Assembly: GCF_002920615.1 (NCBI RefSeq) | Contig: NZ_PQSU01000029.1 | Location: 1-64,000, forward strand | Length of the DNA stretch: 64,000 nucleotides | Reading direction: 5' to 3' | Source: Streptomyces sp. Ru62 | GTDB lineage: Bacteria > Actinomycetota > Actinomycetes > Streptomycetales > Streptomycetaceae | Shown here: positions 30,238 to 38,717 of the stretch, piece after piece | How the letters are laid out: every line of letters begins with the position of its first letter | Numbering within the stretch: position 1 is the stretch's first letter | The notes under the pieces: generated by a model | Seen by the model: the letters and a program-made list of their open reading frames with translations, nothing else | Told to the model about the DNA's origin: nothing | The model's database searches: none | Made by a program: the position numbers and the translations under genes

Positions 30238-31758
30238 ATGGCGGACAGAACGGAACGACACGCCCGGGCGACCATCCACGCGGGCGGCGAGTGGCTGGCG
30301 GCGATCTCCGGCGCGACCCGGGAGATCCTCGACCCCGCGGACGCCCGGCCGTTCGCCGTGGTCGCCGAGGGCGACGAGAAGGACGCCGAACGCGCGGTGG
30401 CCGCCGCCCGGCACGCTTTCGACCACGGTCCCTGGCCGCGCACCCCGGTCGCCGAGCGCGCCGCCCTGCTGCGCCGCGTCGCCGACCTGCTGGTGCGCGA
30501 CCGCGAGGAGCTCGGCCTGCTGGAGAGCCGGGACGCGGGCAAGACCGTCGAGGAGGGCCGCGTCGACATCACCTGCGTCGCCGACGCCTTCCGCTACTTC
30601 GCCGACCTGGTCGCCGCCGAGGCCCCGGGCCGGGTCGTCGACGCGGGCTCGCCCGACATCCACAGCGTGGTCGTCCACGAACCGGTCGGCGTCTGCGCGC
30701 TGATCACCCCCTGGAACTACCCGCTCCTCCAGGCCAGCTGGAAGATCGCCCCGGCGCTCGCCGCCGGCAACACCTTCGTGATCAAGCCCAGCGAGATCAC
30801 CCCGATGACCACCATCGCCCTGATCGACCTGCTGGCCGAGGCCGGCCTGCCCGCGGGCGTGGCCAACCTCGTCACCGGCCCCGGCCACACGGTCGGCGCC
30901 CGGCTCGCCGAGCACCCCGACGTCGACCTGGTCTCCTTCACCGGCGGCCTGGCCAGCGGCACCAAGGTCGCCCAGGCCGCCGCGCCCACCGTCAAGAAGG
31001 TGGCCCTCGAACTCGGCGGCAAGAACCCCAACGTGGTCTTCGCCGACGCCTGCGCCACCGAGGAGGGCTTCGACACCGCCGTCGACCAGGCCCTCAACGC
31101 GGCCTTCATCCACAGCGGCCAGGTCTGCTCGGCCGGCGCCCGCCTCATCGTCGAGGAGTCGGTCCGCGAGCGCTTCGTCGCCGAACTCTCCCGCCGGGCC
31201 CAGCGGATCAGGCTCGGCCGGGGCACGGCCGACGGCGTCGAGTGCGGTCCGCTCGTCTCCGAGCAGCAGCGCGCCAAGGTCGAGGCGTACGTCGCCTCCG
31301 CGCTCGAAGAGGGTGCCGTACTGCGCTGCGGCGGCAAGCGGCCGGAGCCGTCAGCGCAGCGCCCCGAGACCGGCTGGTTCTACGAGCCGACCGTCCTCGA
31401 CGCCTGCCACCGCGAGATGAGGGTCGTCCGCGAGGAGGTCTTCGGCCCGGTCCTCACCGTCGAGACCTTCCGCACCGAGGAGGAGGCCGTCTTCCTCGCC
31501 AACGACACCGAGTACGGCCTCGCGGGCGCCGTCTGGACCTCCGACGCCGGCCGGGCCCGCAGGGTCGCCGCCCGGCTGCGCCACGGCACCGTCTGGATCA
31601 ACGACTTCCACCCCTACCTGCCGCAGGCGGAGTGGGGCGGCTTCGGCAGGAGCGGCACCGGCCGCGAGCTGGGGCCCGCCGGCCTCGCCGAGTACCGCGA
31701 GACCAAGCACGTCTACCAGAACCTCGCGCCGAAGCCGGTGCGCTGGTTCGCCGGCTGA
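30238..31758 (+). CDS. betB: Betaine aldehyde dehydrogenase
   Basis: A 506-residue aldehyde dehydrogenase that oxidises betaine aldehyde to glycine betaine with NAD(P). The catalytic Cys297 is in SGQVCSAG and the general base Glu258 is in LELGGKNPN; the cofactor region is TPWNYPLLQASWK and SFTGG. It heads an operon with a GMC dehydrogenase and a betaine importer, which makes the substrate assignment firm. The gap to the next gene is 45 bases. Confidence 0.94.
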   Translation: MADRTERHARATIHAGGEWLAAISGATREILDPADARPFAVVAEGDEKDAERAVAAARHAFDHGPWPRTPVAERAALLRRVADLLVRDREELGLLESRDAGKTVEEGRVDITCVADAFRYFADLVAAEAPGRVVDAGSPDIHSVVVHEPVGVCALITPWNYPLLQASWKIAPALAAGNTFVIKPSEITPMTTIALIDLLAEAGLPAGVANLVTGPGHTVGARLAEHPDVDLVSFTGGLASGTKVAQAAAPTVKKVALELGGKNPNVVFADACATEEGFDTAVDQALNAAFIHSGQVCSAGARLIVEESVRERFVAELSRRAQRIRLGRGTADGVECGPLVSEQQRAKVEAYVASALEEGAVLRCGGKRPEPSAQRPETGWFYEPTVLDACHREMRVVREEVFGPVLTVETFRTEEEAVFLANDTEYGLAGAVWTSDAGRARRVAARLRHGTVWINDFHPYLPQAEWGGFGRSGTGRELGPAGLAEYRETKHVYQNLAPKPVRWFAG

Positions 31759-31803
31759 GCCCCGCCCCGCGAGCAGTCCGTCCCCACCTGGAGCAGCACC
31801 CCC

Positions 31804-33333
31804 ATGTCCCACACCACCCACGTCTACGACTACGTCGTCATCGGCGGCGGCACGGCGGGCTCCGTCATCGCCTCCCGCCTCACCGAGGACCCCGACGTCA
31901 CCGTCGCCGTCATCGAGGGCGGCCCGAGCGATGTCGGCCGCGACGACGTCCTCACCCTGCGCCGCTGGATGGGCCTGCTCGGCGGCGAACTCGACTACGA
32001 CTACCCGACGGTGGAACAGCCCCGCGGCAACTCCCACATCCGGCACAGCCGCGCCCGCGTCCTCGGCGGCTGCTCCTCGCACAACACCCTCATCTCGTTC
32101 AAGCCCCTGCCCTCCGACTGGGACGAGTGGGAGGAGGCCGGCGCCAAGGGCTGGGGCGCCGTCCCCATGGAGGCCTACTTCGCCCGCCTCAAGAACAACA
32201 TCGTCTCCGTCGACGAGAAGGACCGGAACGCCATCGCCCGCGACTTCGTCGACGCGGCCCGGTCGGCGCTCGGGGTACCCCGGGTCGAGGGCTTCAACCG
32301 CAAGCCGTTCACCGAGGGCGTCGGCTTCTTCGACCTCGCCTACCACCCCGAGACCAACAAGCGCTCCTCGGCGTCGGTGGCGTACCTGCACCCGGTGATG
32401 GACGAACGCCCCAACCTCCGCATCTTCCTGGAGACCTGGGCGTACAAGCTGGAGCTGGACGGCACCCGGGCCGAGGGCGTCCACGTGCGCACCAAGGACG
32501 GCGAGGAACTGCTGGTCCGCGCCCGTCACGAGGTCGTCCTGTGCGCGGGCGCCGTCGACTCCCCGCGCCTGCTGCTCCACTCGGGCATCGGCCCCGCCGA
32601 GGACCTCGAAGCGCTCGGCATCCCCGTCGTCCACGACCTGCCGGGCGTCGGCGAGAACCTGCTCGACCACCCCGAGTCGGTCATCGTCTGGGAGACCCAC
32701 GGCCCGATCCCGGAGAACTCCGCGATGGACTCCGACGCGGGCCTGTTCGTCCGCCGCGACCCCGCGCACGCGGGCCCGGACCTGATGTTCCACTTCTACC
32801 AGATCCCGTTCACGGACAACCCGGAGCGCCTGGGCTACGAACGCCCGCGGTACGGCGTCTCGATGACCCCCAACATCCCCAAGCCGAAGAGCCGCGGCCG
32901 CCTCTACCTGACCAGCGCCGACCCCGCCGTCAAGCCGGCGCTCGACTTCCGCTACTTCACCGACGAGGACGACTACGACGCGCGGACCCTCGTCGACGGC
33001 ATCCGCATCGCCCGGGAGATCGCGAAGACCGAGCCGCTGGCCGGCTGGCTCAAGCGCGAGGTCTGCCCCGGCCCCGAGATCCTCGGCGACGCCGAGCTGA
33101 GCGAGTACGCACGCAAGGTCGCGCACACCGTCTACCACCCGGCCGGCACCTGCAAGATGGGCGCCGCCGACGACGAACTCGCCGTGGTCGACCCGGAGTT
33201 GAGGATCCGGGGCCTCGACGGCATTCGCATCGCCGACGCGTCCGTCTTCCCGACCATGACCGCCGTGAACCCGATGATCGGGGTGCTCATGGTCGGGGAG
33301 AAGGCCGTCGACCTGATCGGAGGTGACCGATGA
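31804..33333 (+). CDS. betA: GMC-family choline dehydrogenase
   Basis: A 509-residue FAD oxidoreductase. The FAD motif is VVIGGGTAGSVIASRL, the GMC signature is RARVLGGCSSHNTL, and the C-terminal catalytic region is HTVYHPAGTCKMG with VNPMIG. It oxidises choline to betaine aldehyde, feeding the preceding enzyme. It is shorter than Escherichia coli BetA (556) but complete. Its stop overlaps the start of the ABC ATPase gene (ATGA). Confidence 0.92.
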   Translation: MSHTTHVYDYVVIGGGTAGSVIASRLTEDPDVTVAVIEGGPSDVGRDDVLTLRRWMGLLGGELDYDYPTVEQPRGNSHIRHSRARVLGGCSSHNTLISFKPLPSDWDEWEEAGAKGWGAVPMEAYFARLKNNIVSVDEKDRNAIARDFVDAARSALGVPRVEGFNRKPFTEGVGFFDLAYHPETNKRSSASVAYLHPVMDERPNLRIFLETWAYKLELDGTRAEGVHVRTKDGEELLVRARHEVVLCAGAVDSPRLLLHSGIGPAEDLEALGIPVVHDLPGVGENLLDHPESVIVWETHGPIPENSAMDSDAGLFVRRDPAHAGPDLMFHFYQIPFTDNPERLGYERPRYGVSMTPNIPKPKSRGRLYLTSADPAVKPALDFRYFTDEDDYDARTLVDGIRIAREIAKTEPLAGWLKREVCPGPEILGDAELSEYARKVAHTVYHPAGTCKMGAADDELAVVDPELRIRGLDGIRIADASVFPTMTAVNPMIGVLMVGEKAVDLIGGDR

Positions 33334-34538
33334 GTCTCACCGTCCCCACCCGCAAGCCGCCCACCACGACCGAGCCCGTCTTCTCGGTGTCCGGACTGTG
33401 GAAGGTGTTCGGCCCCAAGCCCGAGCGCGTCCCCGCGGACCCGGAACTCGGCACGCTGACCCCCGCCGAACTCCGCTCCCGCACCGGCTGCACGGCAGCC
33501 GTCCGGGACGTCTCCTTCGACGTCCGCAAGGGCGAGGTCTTCGTCGTGATGGGCCTGTCCGGCTCCGGCAAGTCCACCCTCGTCCGCTGCCTGACCCGCC
33601 TGATCGAGCCGACGGCGGGCACGATCGCCATCGACGGCGAGGACGTCCGCGCGATGGACAAGGCCCGTCTGCGCGAGCTGCGCCGGCACCGGGCCGCGAT
33701 GGTCTTCCAGCACTTCGGCCTCCTGCCGCACCGCACGGTCCTCGACAACGTCGCCTACGGTCTGGAGATCCAGGGCGTCGGCAAGTCCGAACGCCGCGAA
33801 CGTGCCGCCGAGTTCATCGCCAAGGTCGGTCTCGAAGGCATGGAGAGGCGCCGCCCCGGCCAGCTCTCCGGCGGCCAGCGCCAGCGCGTGGGCCTCGCCC
33901 GGGCGCTGGCGGTGGACCCCGAAGTGCTGCTCTTCGACGAGCCGTTCAGCGCCCTGGACCCGCTCATCCGGCGCGACATGCAGGACGAGGTGGCCCGCCT
34001 GCACCGCGAGGAGGGCCGCACGATGGTCTTCATCACCCACGACCTCACCGAGGCCCTCAAGCTCGGCGACCGCATCGCCCTGATGCGCGACGGCCAGGTG
34101 GTCCAGCTGGGCACCCCCGAGGAGATCGTCGGGGACCCGGCCGACGACTACGTCCGCGAGTTCGTCCGGGACGTGCCGCGTGAACAGGTGATGACCGCAC
34201 GTACGGCGATGCGCCCGGCCTCCGCCGCCGAAACGGCCGACGGCCCCGCGGTACGCCCCGAGGCCACGGTGGCCGAGGCCATCGAGGCGGTGGCCCGCGC
34301 GGGCACCCCGGCCCGCGTCATGGACGAGGGCCGCTGCCTCGGCGTGGTGGACCACGAGCAACTGCTCGGCGTGGTGGCGGGTGTGGACACGACGGCGACG
34401 TCAGCGAGGGACCACGATGCCGCCACAGCCGCGGGCGGTCGTGCCGCCGGGGCGGCGCCCGTCCCGCGGAAGGCGGCGCCCGGCCGGCACCGGCAAGCGA
34501 CCGCGCCCGGCCCCCGCACCACCCCGGAGGCCGTCTGA
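33330..34538 (+). CDS. Glycine betaine ABC importer ATPase (OpuAA/ProV type)
   Basis: A 402-residue ATPase with the extra N-terminal segment of the ProV/OpuAA group before Walker A (GLSGSGKSTLVRC). It also has QHFGLLPHRTV, signature LSGGQRQRVGLARAL and Walker B LLFDEPFSALDP. After about residue 285 one CBS-like unit (ARVMDEGRCLGVVDHEQLLGVV) remains, then a disordered basic tail. CBS domains in OpuA sense ionic strength; only one copy is evident here. The start overlaps betA and the stop overlaps the permease gene. Confidence 0.94.
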   Translation: MSLTVPTRKPPTTTEPVFSVSGLWKVFGPKPERVPADPELGTLTPAELRSRTGCTAAVRDVSFDVRKGEVFVVMGLSGSGKSTLVRCLTRLIEPTAGTIAIDGEDVRAMDKARLRELRRHRAAMVFQHFGLLPHRTVLDNVAYGLEIQGVGKSERRERAAEFIAKVGLEGMERRRPGQLSGGQRQRVGLARALAVDPEVLLFDEPFSALDPLIRRDMQDEVARLHREEGRTMVFITHDLTEALKLGDRIALMRDGQVVQLGTPEEIVGDPADDYVREFVRDVPREQVMTARTAMRPASAAETADGPAVRPEATVAEAIEAVARAGTPARVMDEGRCLGVVDHEQLLGVVAGVDTTATSARDHDAATAAGGRAAGAAPVPRKAAPGRHRQATAPGPRTTPEAV

Positions 34539-36472
34539 TGGCGACGCTCAGCATCCCGACCGCCGGCGCGGGCGAACCCCGCGTCCTCAGAAGCCGAGCC
34601 GCGGGCAAGCTCCTCCTGCTCGCCCTCCTCACCGCGCTCCTCCTGCCGTTCCTCGACCGCTGGGGCAACGGCTCCTGGCCGCACGCGCTGACGGTCCACC
34701 TCGACAAACCCCTCGCCACCGCCAGCGACTGGGTCATCGACAACCGGGACAGCCACCCCCTGTTCCTGTACTTCTTCGGCTACGTCAGCAACGCCGTCAT
34801 CTGGGCCGTACGAGCCGTCTACCTCACCCTCCTCGCCGCCGGCTGGGCAGGCGTGACGGCCTTCGCCGCGCTGCTCGCCTGGCGCGTGGCCGGTGTCCGG
34901 CTGGCCGCCGGCACGGCCGTCGCCTTCCTCGCCTGCGGTGCCCTCGGCATGTGGGTGCCGACCATGCAGACCCTCGCGCTGATGGTCGTGGCGGTCCTCG
35001 CCTCCGTCGTCGTCGGCGCGCTCCTCGGCCTGGCCGCCGGCCTCTCCGACCGCCTGGACCGCGCCCTGCGCCCGGTCCTGGACACCATGCAGGTGCTCCC
35101 GGCCTTCGCCTACCTCCTCCCCGTCGTCCTGGTCTTCGGCATCGGCGTCCCCGCGGCCGTCCTCGCCACCGTCGTCTACGCCGCCCCGCCGATGGCCCGC
35201 CTCACCGCGCTCGGCCTGCGCGGGGCCGACCCCGAAGTCCTGGAGGCCGTGGAGTCGCTCGGCGCGACCCGTCGCCAGCGGCTGCTGACCGCCCGTGTCC
35301 CGCTGGCCCGCAAGGAACTCCTCCTCGGTCTCAACCAGACGATCATGATGGCGCTGTCCATGGCCGTGATCGCCGCCGTCATCGGCGCGGGCGGCCTCGG
35401 CGACCGCGTCTACCAGGCCCTCGCCTCCGTCGACGTCGGCGCGGCCCTCGCGGCCGGGATCCCCATCGTGCTGCTCGCGGTGGTCCTGGACCGCGTGACC
35501 GCCGCCGCCGGGGACGGCACCACCCGTCCCCGTACGATCGGCTGGCCGTACGCCCTCGCCGTCCCCGTGGCCGTCGCCCTCGTCACCCGCCTCCTGGGCG
35601 CGCCGGACTGGCCGTCCGGTTGGACCCTGGGCATCGCCGAGCCGGTCAACCGGGCCGTCGACTGGATGACCGCCCACCTGTACTCAGGCGTCCCGGTCGT
35701 CGGCGGCACCGCCGACTGGGCGGGCCACTTCACCACCTGGGTCCTGGACCCGGTCCGCGACGGCCTGCAGTGGCTGCCCTGGTGGTCGGTGCTGCTCGTC
35801 GTCGCCGCCCTGGCCTGGCTGATCGGCACCTGGCGCACCGCGCTGACCGCCGTCCTCGCCATGGCCGCGATCGGTGTCCTCGGCGTGTGGGAGCCGTCGC
35901 TCGACACCCTCTCCCAGGTGCTGGCCGCCGTCGCCGTCACCCTCGTCCTCGGCTTCGCGGCCGGTATCGCCGCCGCCCGCAGCGACCGCGTCGAACGCGC
36001 CCTGCGCCCGGTCCTGGACGTGTTCCAGACCATGCCGCAGTTCGTGTACCTGATCCCGGTCGTCGCGCTGTTCGGCGTCGGCCGCGCGCCCGCCGTCGCC
36101 GCGGCCGTCGTCTACGCCCTGCCGGCCGTCGTCCGGATCACCGCGCAGGGCCTGCGCCAGGTCGACCAGGCCGCGCTGGAGTCCGCGCGCTCGCTGGGCG
36201 CGACCGGCCGCCAGCAGCTGTGGCAGGTCCAGCTCCCGCTGGCCCGGCGCGCGCTGCTGCTCGCCGTCAACCAGGGCGTGGTGCTGGTCCTCGCCGTCGT
36301 CATCATCGGCGGCCTGGTCGGCGGCGGTGCCCTCGGCTACGACGTCGCGTTCGGCCTCGCCCAGGGCGACCTGGCGACCGGCCTGGTCGCCGGTGCCGCC
36401 ATCGTCTGCCTGGGCCTGATGCTGGACCGGGTGACCCAGCCGACCGAGCGGCGCGCGAAGAAGGGAGCCTGA
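34538..36472 (+). CDS. Fused tandem permease of the glycine betaine importer (ProW-ProW)
   Basis: A 644-residue membrane protein with two complete BPD_transp_1 units. The first EAA-type motif region is VESLGATRRQRLLTARVPLARKEL-like (about 240-265), and the second is SARSLGATGRQQLWQVQLPLARR-like (about 550-575). Both halves share PVLDxxQxxPxFxYLxPVVxxFG. One chain therefore supplies both membrane subunits that are a homodimer in ProW/OpuAB. The ATG shares one base with the ATPase stop. The linker between halves carries extra hydrophobic segments. Confidence 0.93.
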   Translation: MATLSIPTAGAGEPRVLRSRAAGKLLLLALLTALLLPFLDRWGNGSWPHALTVHLDKPLATASDWVIDNRDSHPLFLYFFGYVSNAVIWAVRAVYLTLLAAGWAGVTAFAALLAWRVAGVRLAAGTAVAFLACGALGMWVPTMQTLALMVVAVLASVVVGALLGLAAGLSDRLDRALRPVLDTMQVLPAFAYLLPVVLVFGIGVPAAVLATVVYAAPPMARLTALGLRGADPEVLEAVESLGATRRQRLLTARVPLARKELLLGLNQTIMMALSMAVIAAVIGAGGLGDRVYQALASVDVGAALAAGIPIVLLAVVLDRVTAAAGDGTTRPRTIGWPYALAVPVAVALVTRLLGAPDWPSGWTLGIAEPVNRAVDWMTAHLYSGVPVVGGTADWAGHFTTWVLDPVRDGLQWLPWWSVLLVVAALAWLIGTWRTALTAVLAMAAIGVLGVWEPSLDTLSQVLAAVAVTLVLGFAAGIAAARSDRVERALRPVLDVFQTMPQFVYLIPVVALFGVGRAPAVAAAVVYALPAVVRITAQGLRQVDQAALESARSLGATGRQQLWQVQLPLARRALLLAVNQGVVLVLAVVIIGGLVGGGALGYDVAFGLAQGDLATGLVAGAAIVCLGLMLDRVTQPTERRAKKGA

Positions 36473-36473
36473 C

Positions 36474-37427
36474 ATGCGACGTCGTACGACCGCCCTGCTG
36501 GGCTCGCTGGTGCTGCTGACCGCGACCGGCTGCGGCGCCGCCGACATGACCAAACAGGCCTCGCCCTTCGCGAACGCCGGGGGCGCCAAGTCGGTCACCC
36601 TGTCCGTGCAGTCCTGGGTGGGCGCGCAGTCCGACGTGGCCGTCGCCCAGTACATCCTGGAGCACAAGCTCGGCTACCGCGTGGACACCGTCCAGGTCGA
36701 CGAGGTGCCCGCGTGGGACGCGCTCAGCCAGGGCCGGGTCGACGCCCTCCTGGAGGACTGGGGCCACCCGGACCAGGAGAAGCGGTACGTCCAGGACAAG
36801 AAGACGATCGCGCGCGGCGGCGACCTCGGGGTGACCGGGCACATCGGCTGGTTCGTGCCGACGTACCTCGCCAAGGAGCACCCCGACATCACCGACTGGC
36901 GGAACCTCAACAAGTACGCCCCGCTCTTCCGCACCGCGGAGAGCGGCGGCAAGGGCCAGCTCATGGACGGCTCCCCGTCCTACGTCACCAACGACAAGGC
37001 GCTGGTGAAGAACCTGAAACTGGACTACCAGGTGGTCTTCGCCGGTTCCGAGGCGGCCCAGATCACCCAGATGAAGCAGTTCGCCAAGGAGAAGAAGCCC
37101 TTCCTGACCTACTGGTACTCGCCCCAGTGGCTGTTCGAGAAGGTGCCGATGACGGAGGTGAAGCTGCCGCCGTACAAGGAGGGCTGCGACGCGGACGCGG
37201 CCGAGGTGGCCTGCTCCTACCCGCACACCCCGCTCCAGAAGTACCTCAACGCCGGCTTCGCGAAGTCCGGCGGGAAGGCCGCGGCCTTCCTGAAGAAGTT
37301 CCGGTGGACCACGGAGGACCAGAACGAGGTCTCGCTGATGATCGCCGAACAGAAGCTGGACCCGCAGGAGGCGGCGAAGAGGTGGGTGGACAGCCACCCC
37401 GCCGTGTGGAAGAGGTGGCTGTCCTGA
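36474..37427 (+). CDS. Glycine betaine-binding lipoprotein (OpuAC type)
   Basis: A 317-residue solute receptor. The lipobox is LTATGC (Cys19-20 region), followed by an OpuAC fold with aromatic residues for the trimethylammonium cage (SWVGAQS, LEDWGHP, GWFVPTYL, TYWYSPQWLF). It follows the permease by one base and closes the operon. It captures betaine, or related compounds, outside the membrane for the ABC importer. Confidence 0.94.
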   Translation: MRRRTTALLGSLVLLTATGCGAADMTKQASPFANAGGAKSVTLSVQSWVGAQSDVAVAQYILEHKLGYRVDTVQVDEVPAWDALSQGRVDALLEDWGHPDQEKRYVQDKKTIARGGDLGVTGHIGWFVPTYLAKEHPDITDWRNLNKYAPLFRTAESGGKGQLMDGSPSYVTNDKALVKNLKLDYQVVFAGSEAAQITQMKQFAKEKKPFLTYWYSPQWLFEKVPMTEVKLPPYKEGCDADAAEVACSYPHTPLQKYLNAGFAKSGGKAAAFLKKFRWTTEDQNEVSLMIAEQKLDPQEAAKRWVDSHPAVWKRWLS

Positions 37428-37433
37428 CCGGCG

Positions 37434-38174
37434 TCAGGCCAGCAGGCCGCCGGCGGTCTCCCGCAGCGCGGCCCCGGCCCGCCGCTGGAGGGCCGGCCCG
37501 AAAGTGACCCGGGTGGCCCCGAGTCCGCCGAGCACGGCGGGCGCGGGGCCGTCCCCGTCCAGCCCGGCCAGAACGTTCAGCGGGCCCTGGATCCCGGCCC
37601 GCAGCAGGGGCAGCACGTCCACGGGGGCGAGGATCGGATACACGCAGTCCGCGCCCGCCGCCACGTACAGGGCGGCCCGCTCGACGGCCCGTCCGGGATC
37701 GCCGTCGCCGCGGACGAAGGTGTCCACGCGGGCGTTGACGAACAGCCGGCCGGCGGCCGCTTCCCGGACCTCGGCGAGGAACCCGGCGTGCTCGTGCGGG
37801 TCCTTGAGCACGCCCTGCTCGGAGTCCTCCAGGTTGCAGCCGACGGCCCCCGCCTCCAGCAGCCGCTCGACCAGTTCCTCCGCGCCGAGCCCGTACCCTC
37901 CCTCGACGTCCGCCGACACCGGCACGTCCACGGCCCGCGTGATCCGCGCGACCGCCGTGAACATCTCGTCGGCCGGAGTGGTTCCGTCCGCGTACCCGAG
38001 GGACGCGGCGATCCCGGCGCTCGGTGTGGCCAGCGCCGGGAACCCGGCGGCCTCCAGCACCCGCGCGCTCGCCGCGTCCCACGGCCCGGGCAGCACCAGC
38101 GGGTCCCCCGGGGCGCGTCCCCGGTGGAGCGCGCGGAACCGCTCGGCCTTGTCCGGCGCCGGGCTACGGCTCAC
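37434..38174 (-). CDS. Isocitrate lyase/PEP mutase family protein
   Basis: A 246-residue TIM-barrel enzyme. Visible family features are the early LPGPWDAASARVLEAAGFPALATPS, the metal-binding VPVSADVEGGYG and GCNLEDSEQG. This group includes PEP mutase, 2-methylisocitrate lyase and oxaloacetate or carboxyPEP hydrolases. The catalytic loop cysteine of the lyases is not evident, so the reaction is unassigned. GTG 38174 overlaps the stop of the AhpD-like gene, so the two are co-expressed. Confidence 0.85.
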   Translation of the reverse strand: MSRSPAPDKAERFRALHRGRAPGDPLVLPGPWDAASARVLEAAGFPALATPSAGIAASLGYADGTTPADEMFTAVARITRAVDVPVSADVEGGYGLGAEELVERLLEAGAVGCNLEDSEQGVLKDPHEHAGFLAEVREAAAGRLFVNARVDTFVRGDGDPGRAVERAALYVAAGADCVYPILAPVDVLPLLRAGIQGPLNVLAGLDGDGPAPAVLGGLGATRVTFGPALQRRAGAALRETAGGLLA

Positions 38175-38671
38175 CCGTGCTGACCGGGCTGGTAGTGGCC
38201 CGGGGTCATCCGGAAGGTCACGCCGAACCGGTTCCAGGCGTTGATCACCGCGATCGCGGCGACGAGCTGGGCCAGCTCGGCCTCCTGGAAGTGCTCGGCG
38301 GCCCGCTCGTACACCTCCTCCGGCACGAAACCGTCCGTCAGGACGGTGACCGCCTCGGTCAGCTCGATCGCGGCCAGCTCCTTCTCGGTGTAGAAGTGCC
38401 GGGACTCCTGCCAGGCGCTGAGCTGCACGACCCGCTCGACGCTCTCACCGGCGGCGAGGGCGTCCTTGGTGTGCATGTCGAGGCAGAAGGCGCAGTGGTT
38501 GAGCTGCGAGGCGCGGATCTTCACCAGCTCGTACAGCTTGGGGTCCAGGCCCCGCTTGGCGACGCTGTCCAGACGGACCATGGCCTTGTAGACGTCCGGG
38601 GCGTGCTCGGTCCAGGGCAGGCGCGGGGCTTCTTCGGCGGCGTATTCGACGGTTTCCTGTGCAGTGGTCAT
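38171..38671 (-). CDS. AhpD-like/carboxymuconolactone decarboxylase family protein
   Basis: A 166-residue alkylhydroperoxidase-D-like protein. The redox motif is CAFCLDMHTKDA (CxxC with a following His), in the context KIRASQLNHC. Such proteins reduce peroxides or handle thiol relay. A TAGAGT -10 box on the minus strand lies only 6 bases before the ATG, so the mRNA is probably leaderless. It is first in a two-gene unit with the PEP-mutase-like gene and divergent from a MocR regulator that may control it. Confidence 0.9.
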   Translation of the reverse strand: MTTAQETVEYAAEEAPRLPWTEHAPDVYKAMVRLDSVAKRGLDPKLYELVKIRASQLNHCAFCLDMHTKDALAAGESVERVVQLSAWQESRHFYTEKELAAIELTEAVTVLTDGFVPEEVYERAAEHFQEAELAQLVAAIAVINAWNRFGVTFRMTPGHYQPGQHG

Positions 38672-38677
38672 GCCTCG

Positions 38678-38713
38678 ACTCTAGGAGCGAGGCAGCCCAG
38701 GAGTATGGTCCAT
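38678..38713. promoter_or_regulatory. Compact divergent promoter region with leaderless -10 boxes
   Basis: Minus-strand TAGAGT (38678-38683) precedes the AhpD-like ATG by 6 bases. Plus-strand TATGGT (38704-38709) precedes the MocR ATG by 8 bases. ATGGTCCAT (38705-38713) is an odd-centred palindrome overlapping the plus -10 box and could be the autoregulatory operator. Confidence 0.5.
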
Positions 38714-38717
38714 TTCC

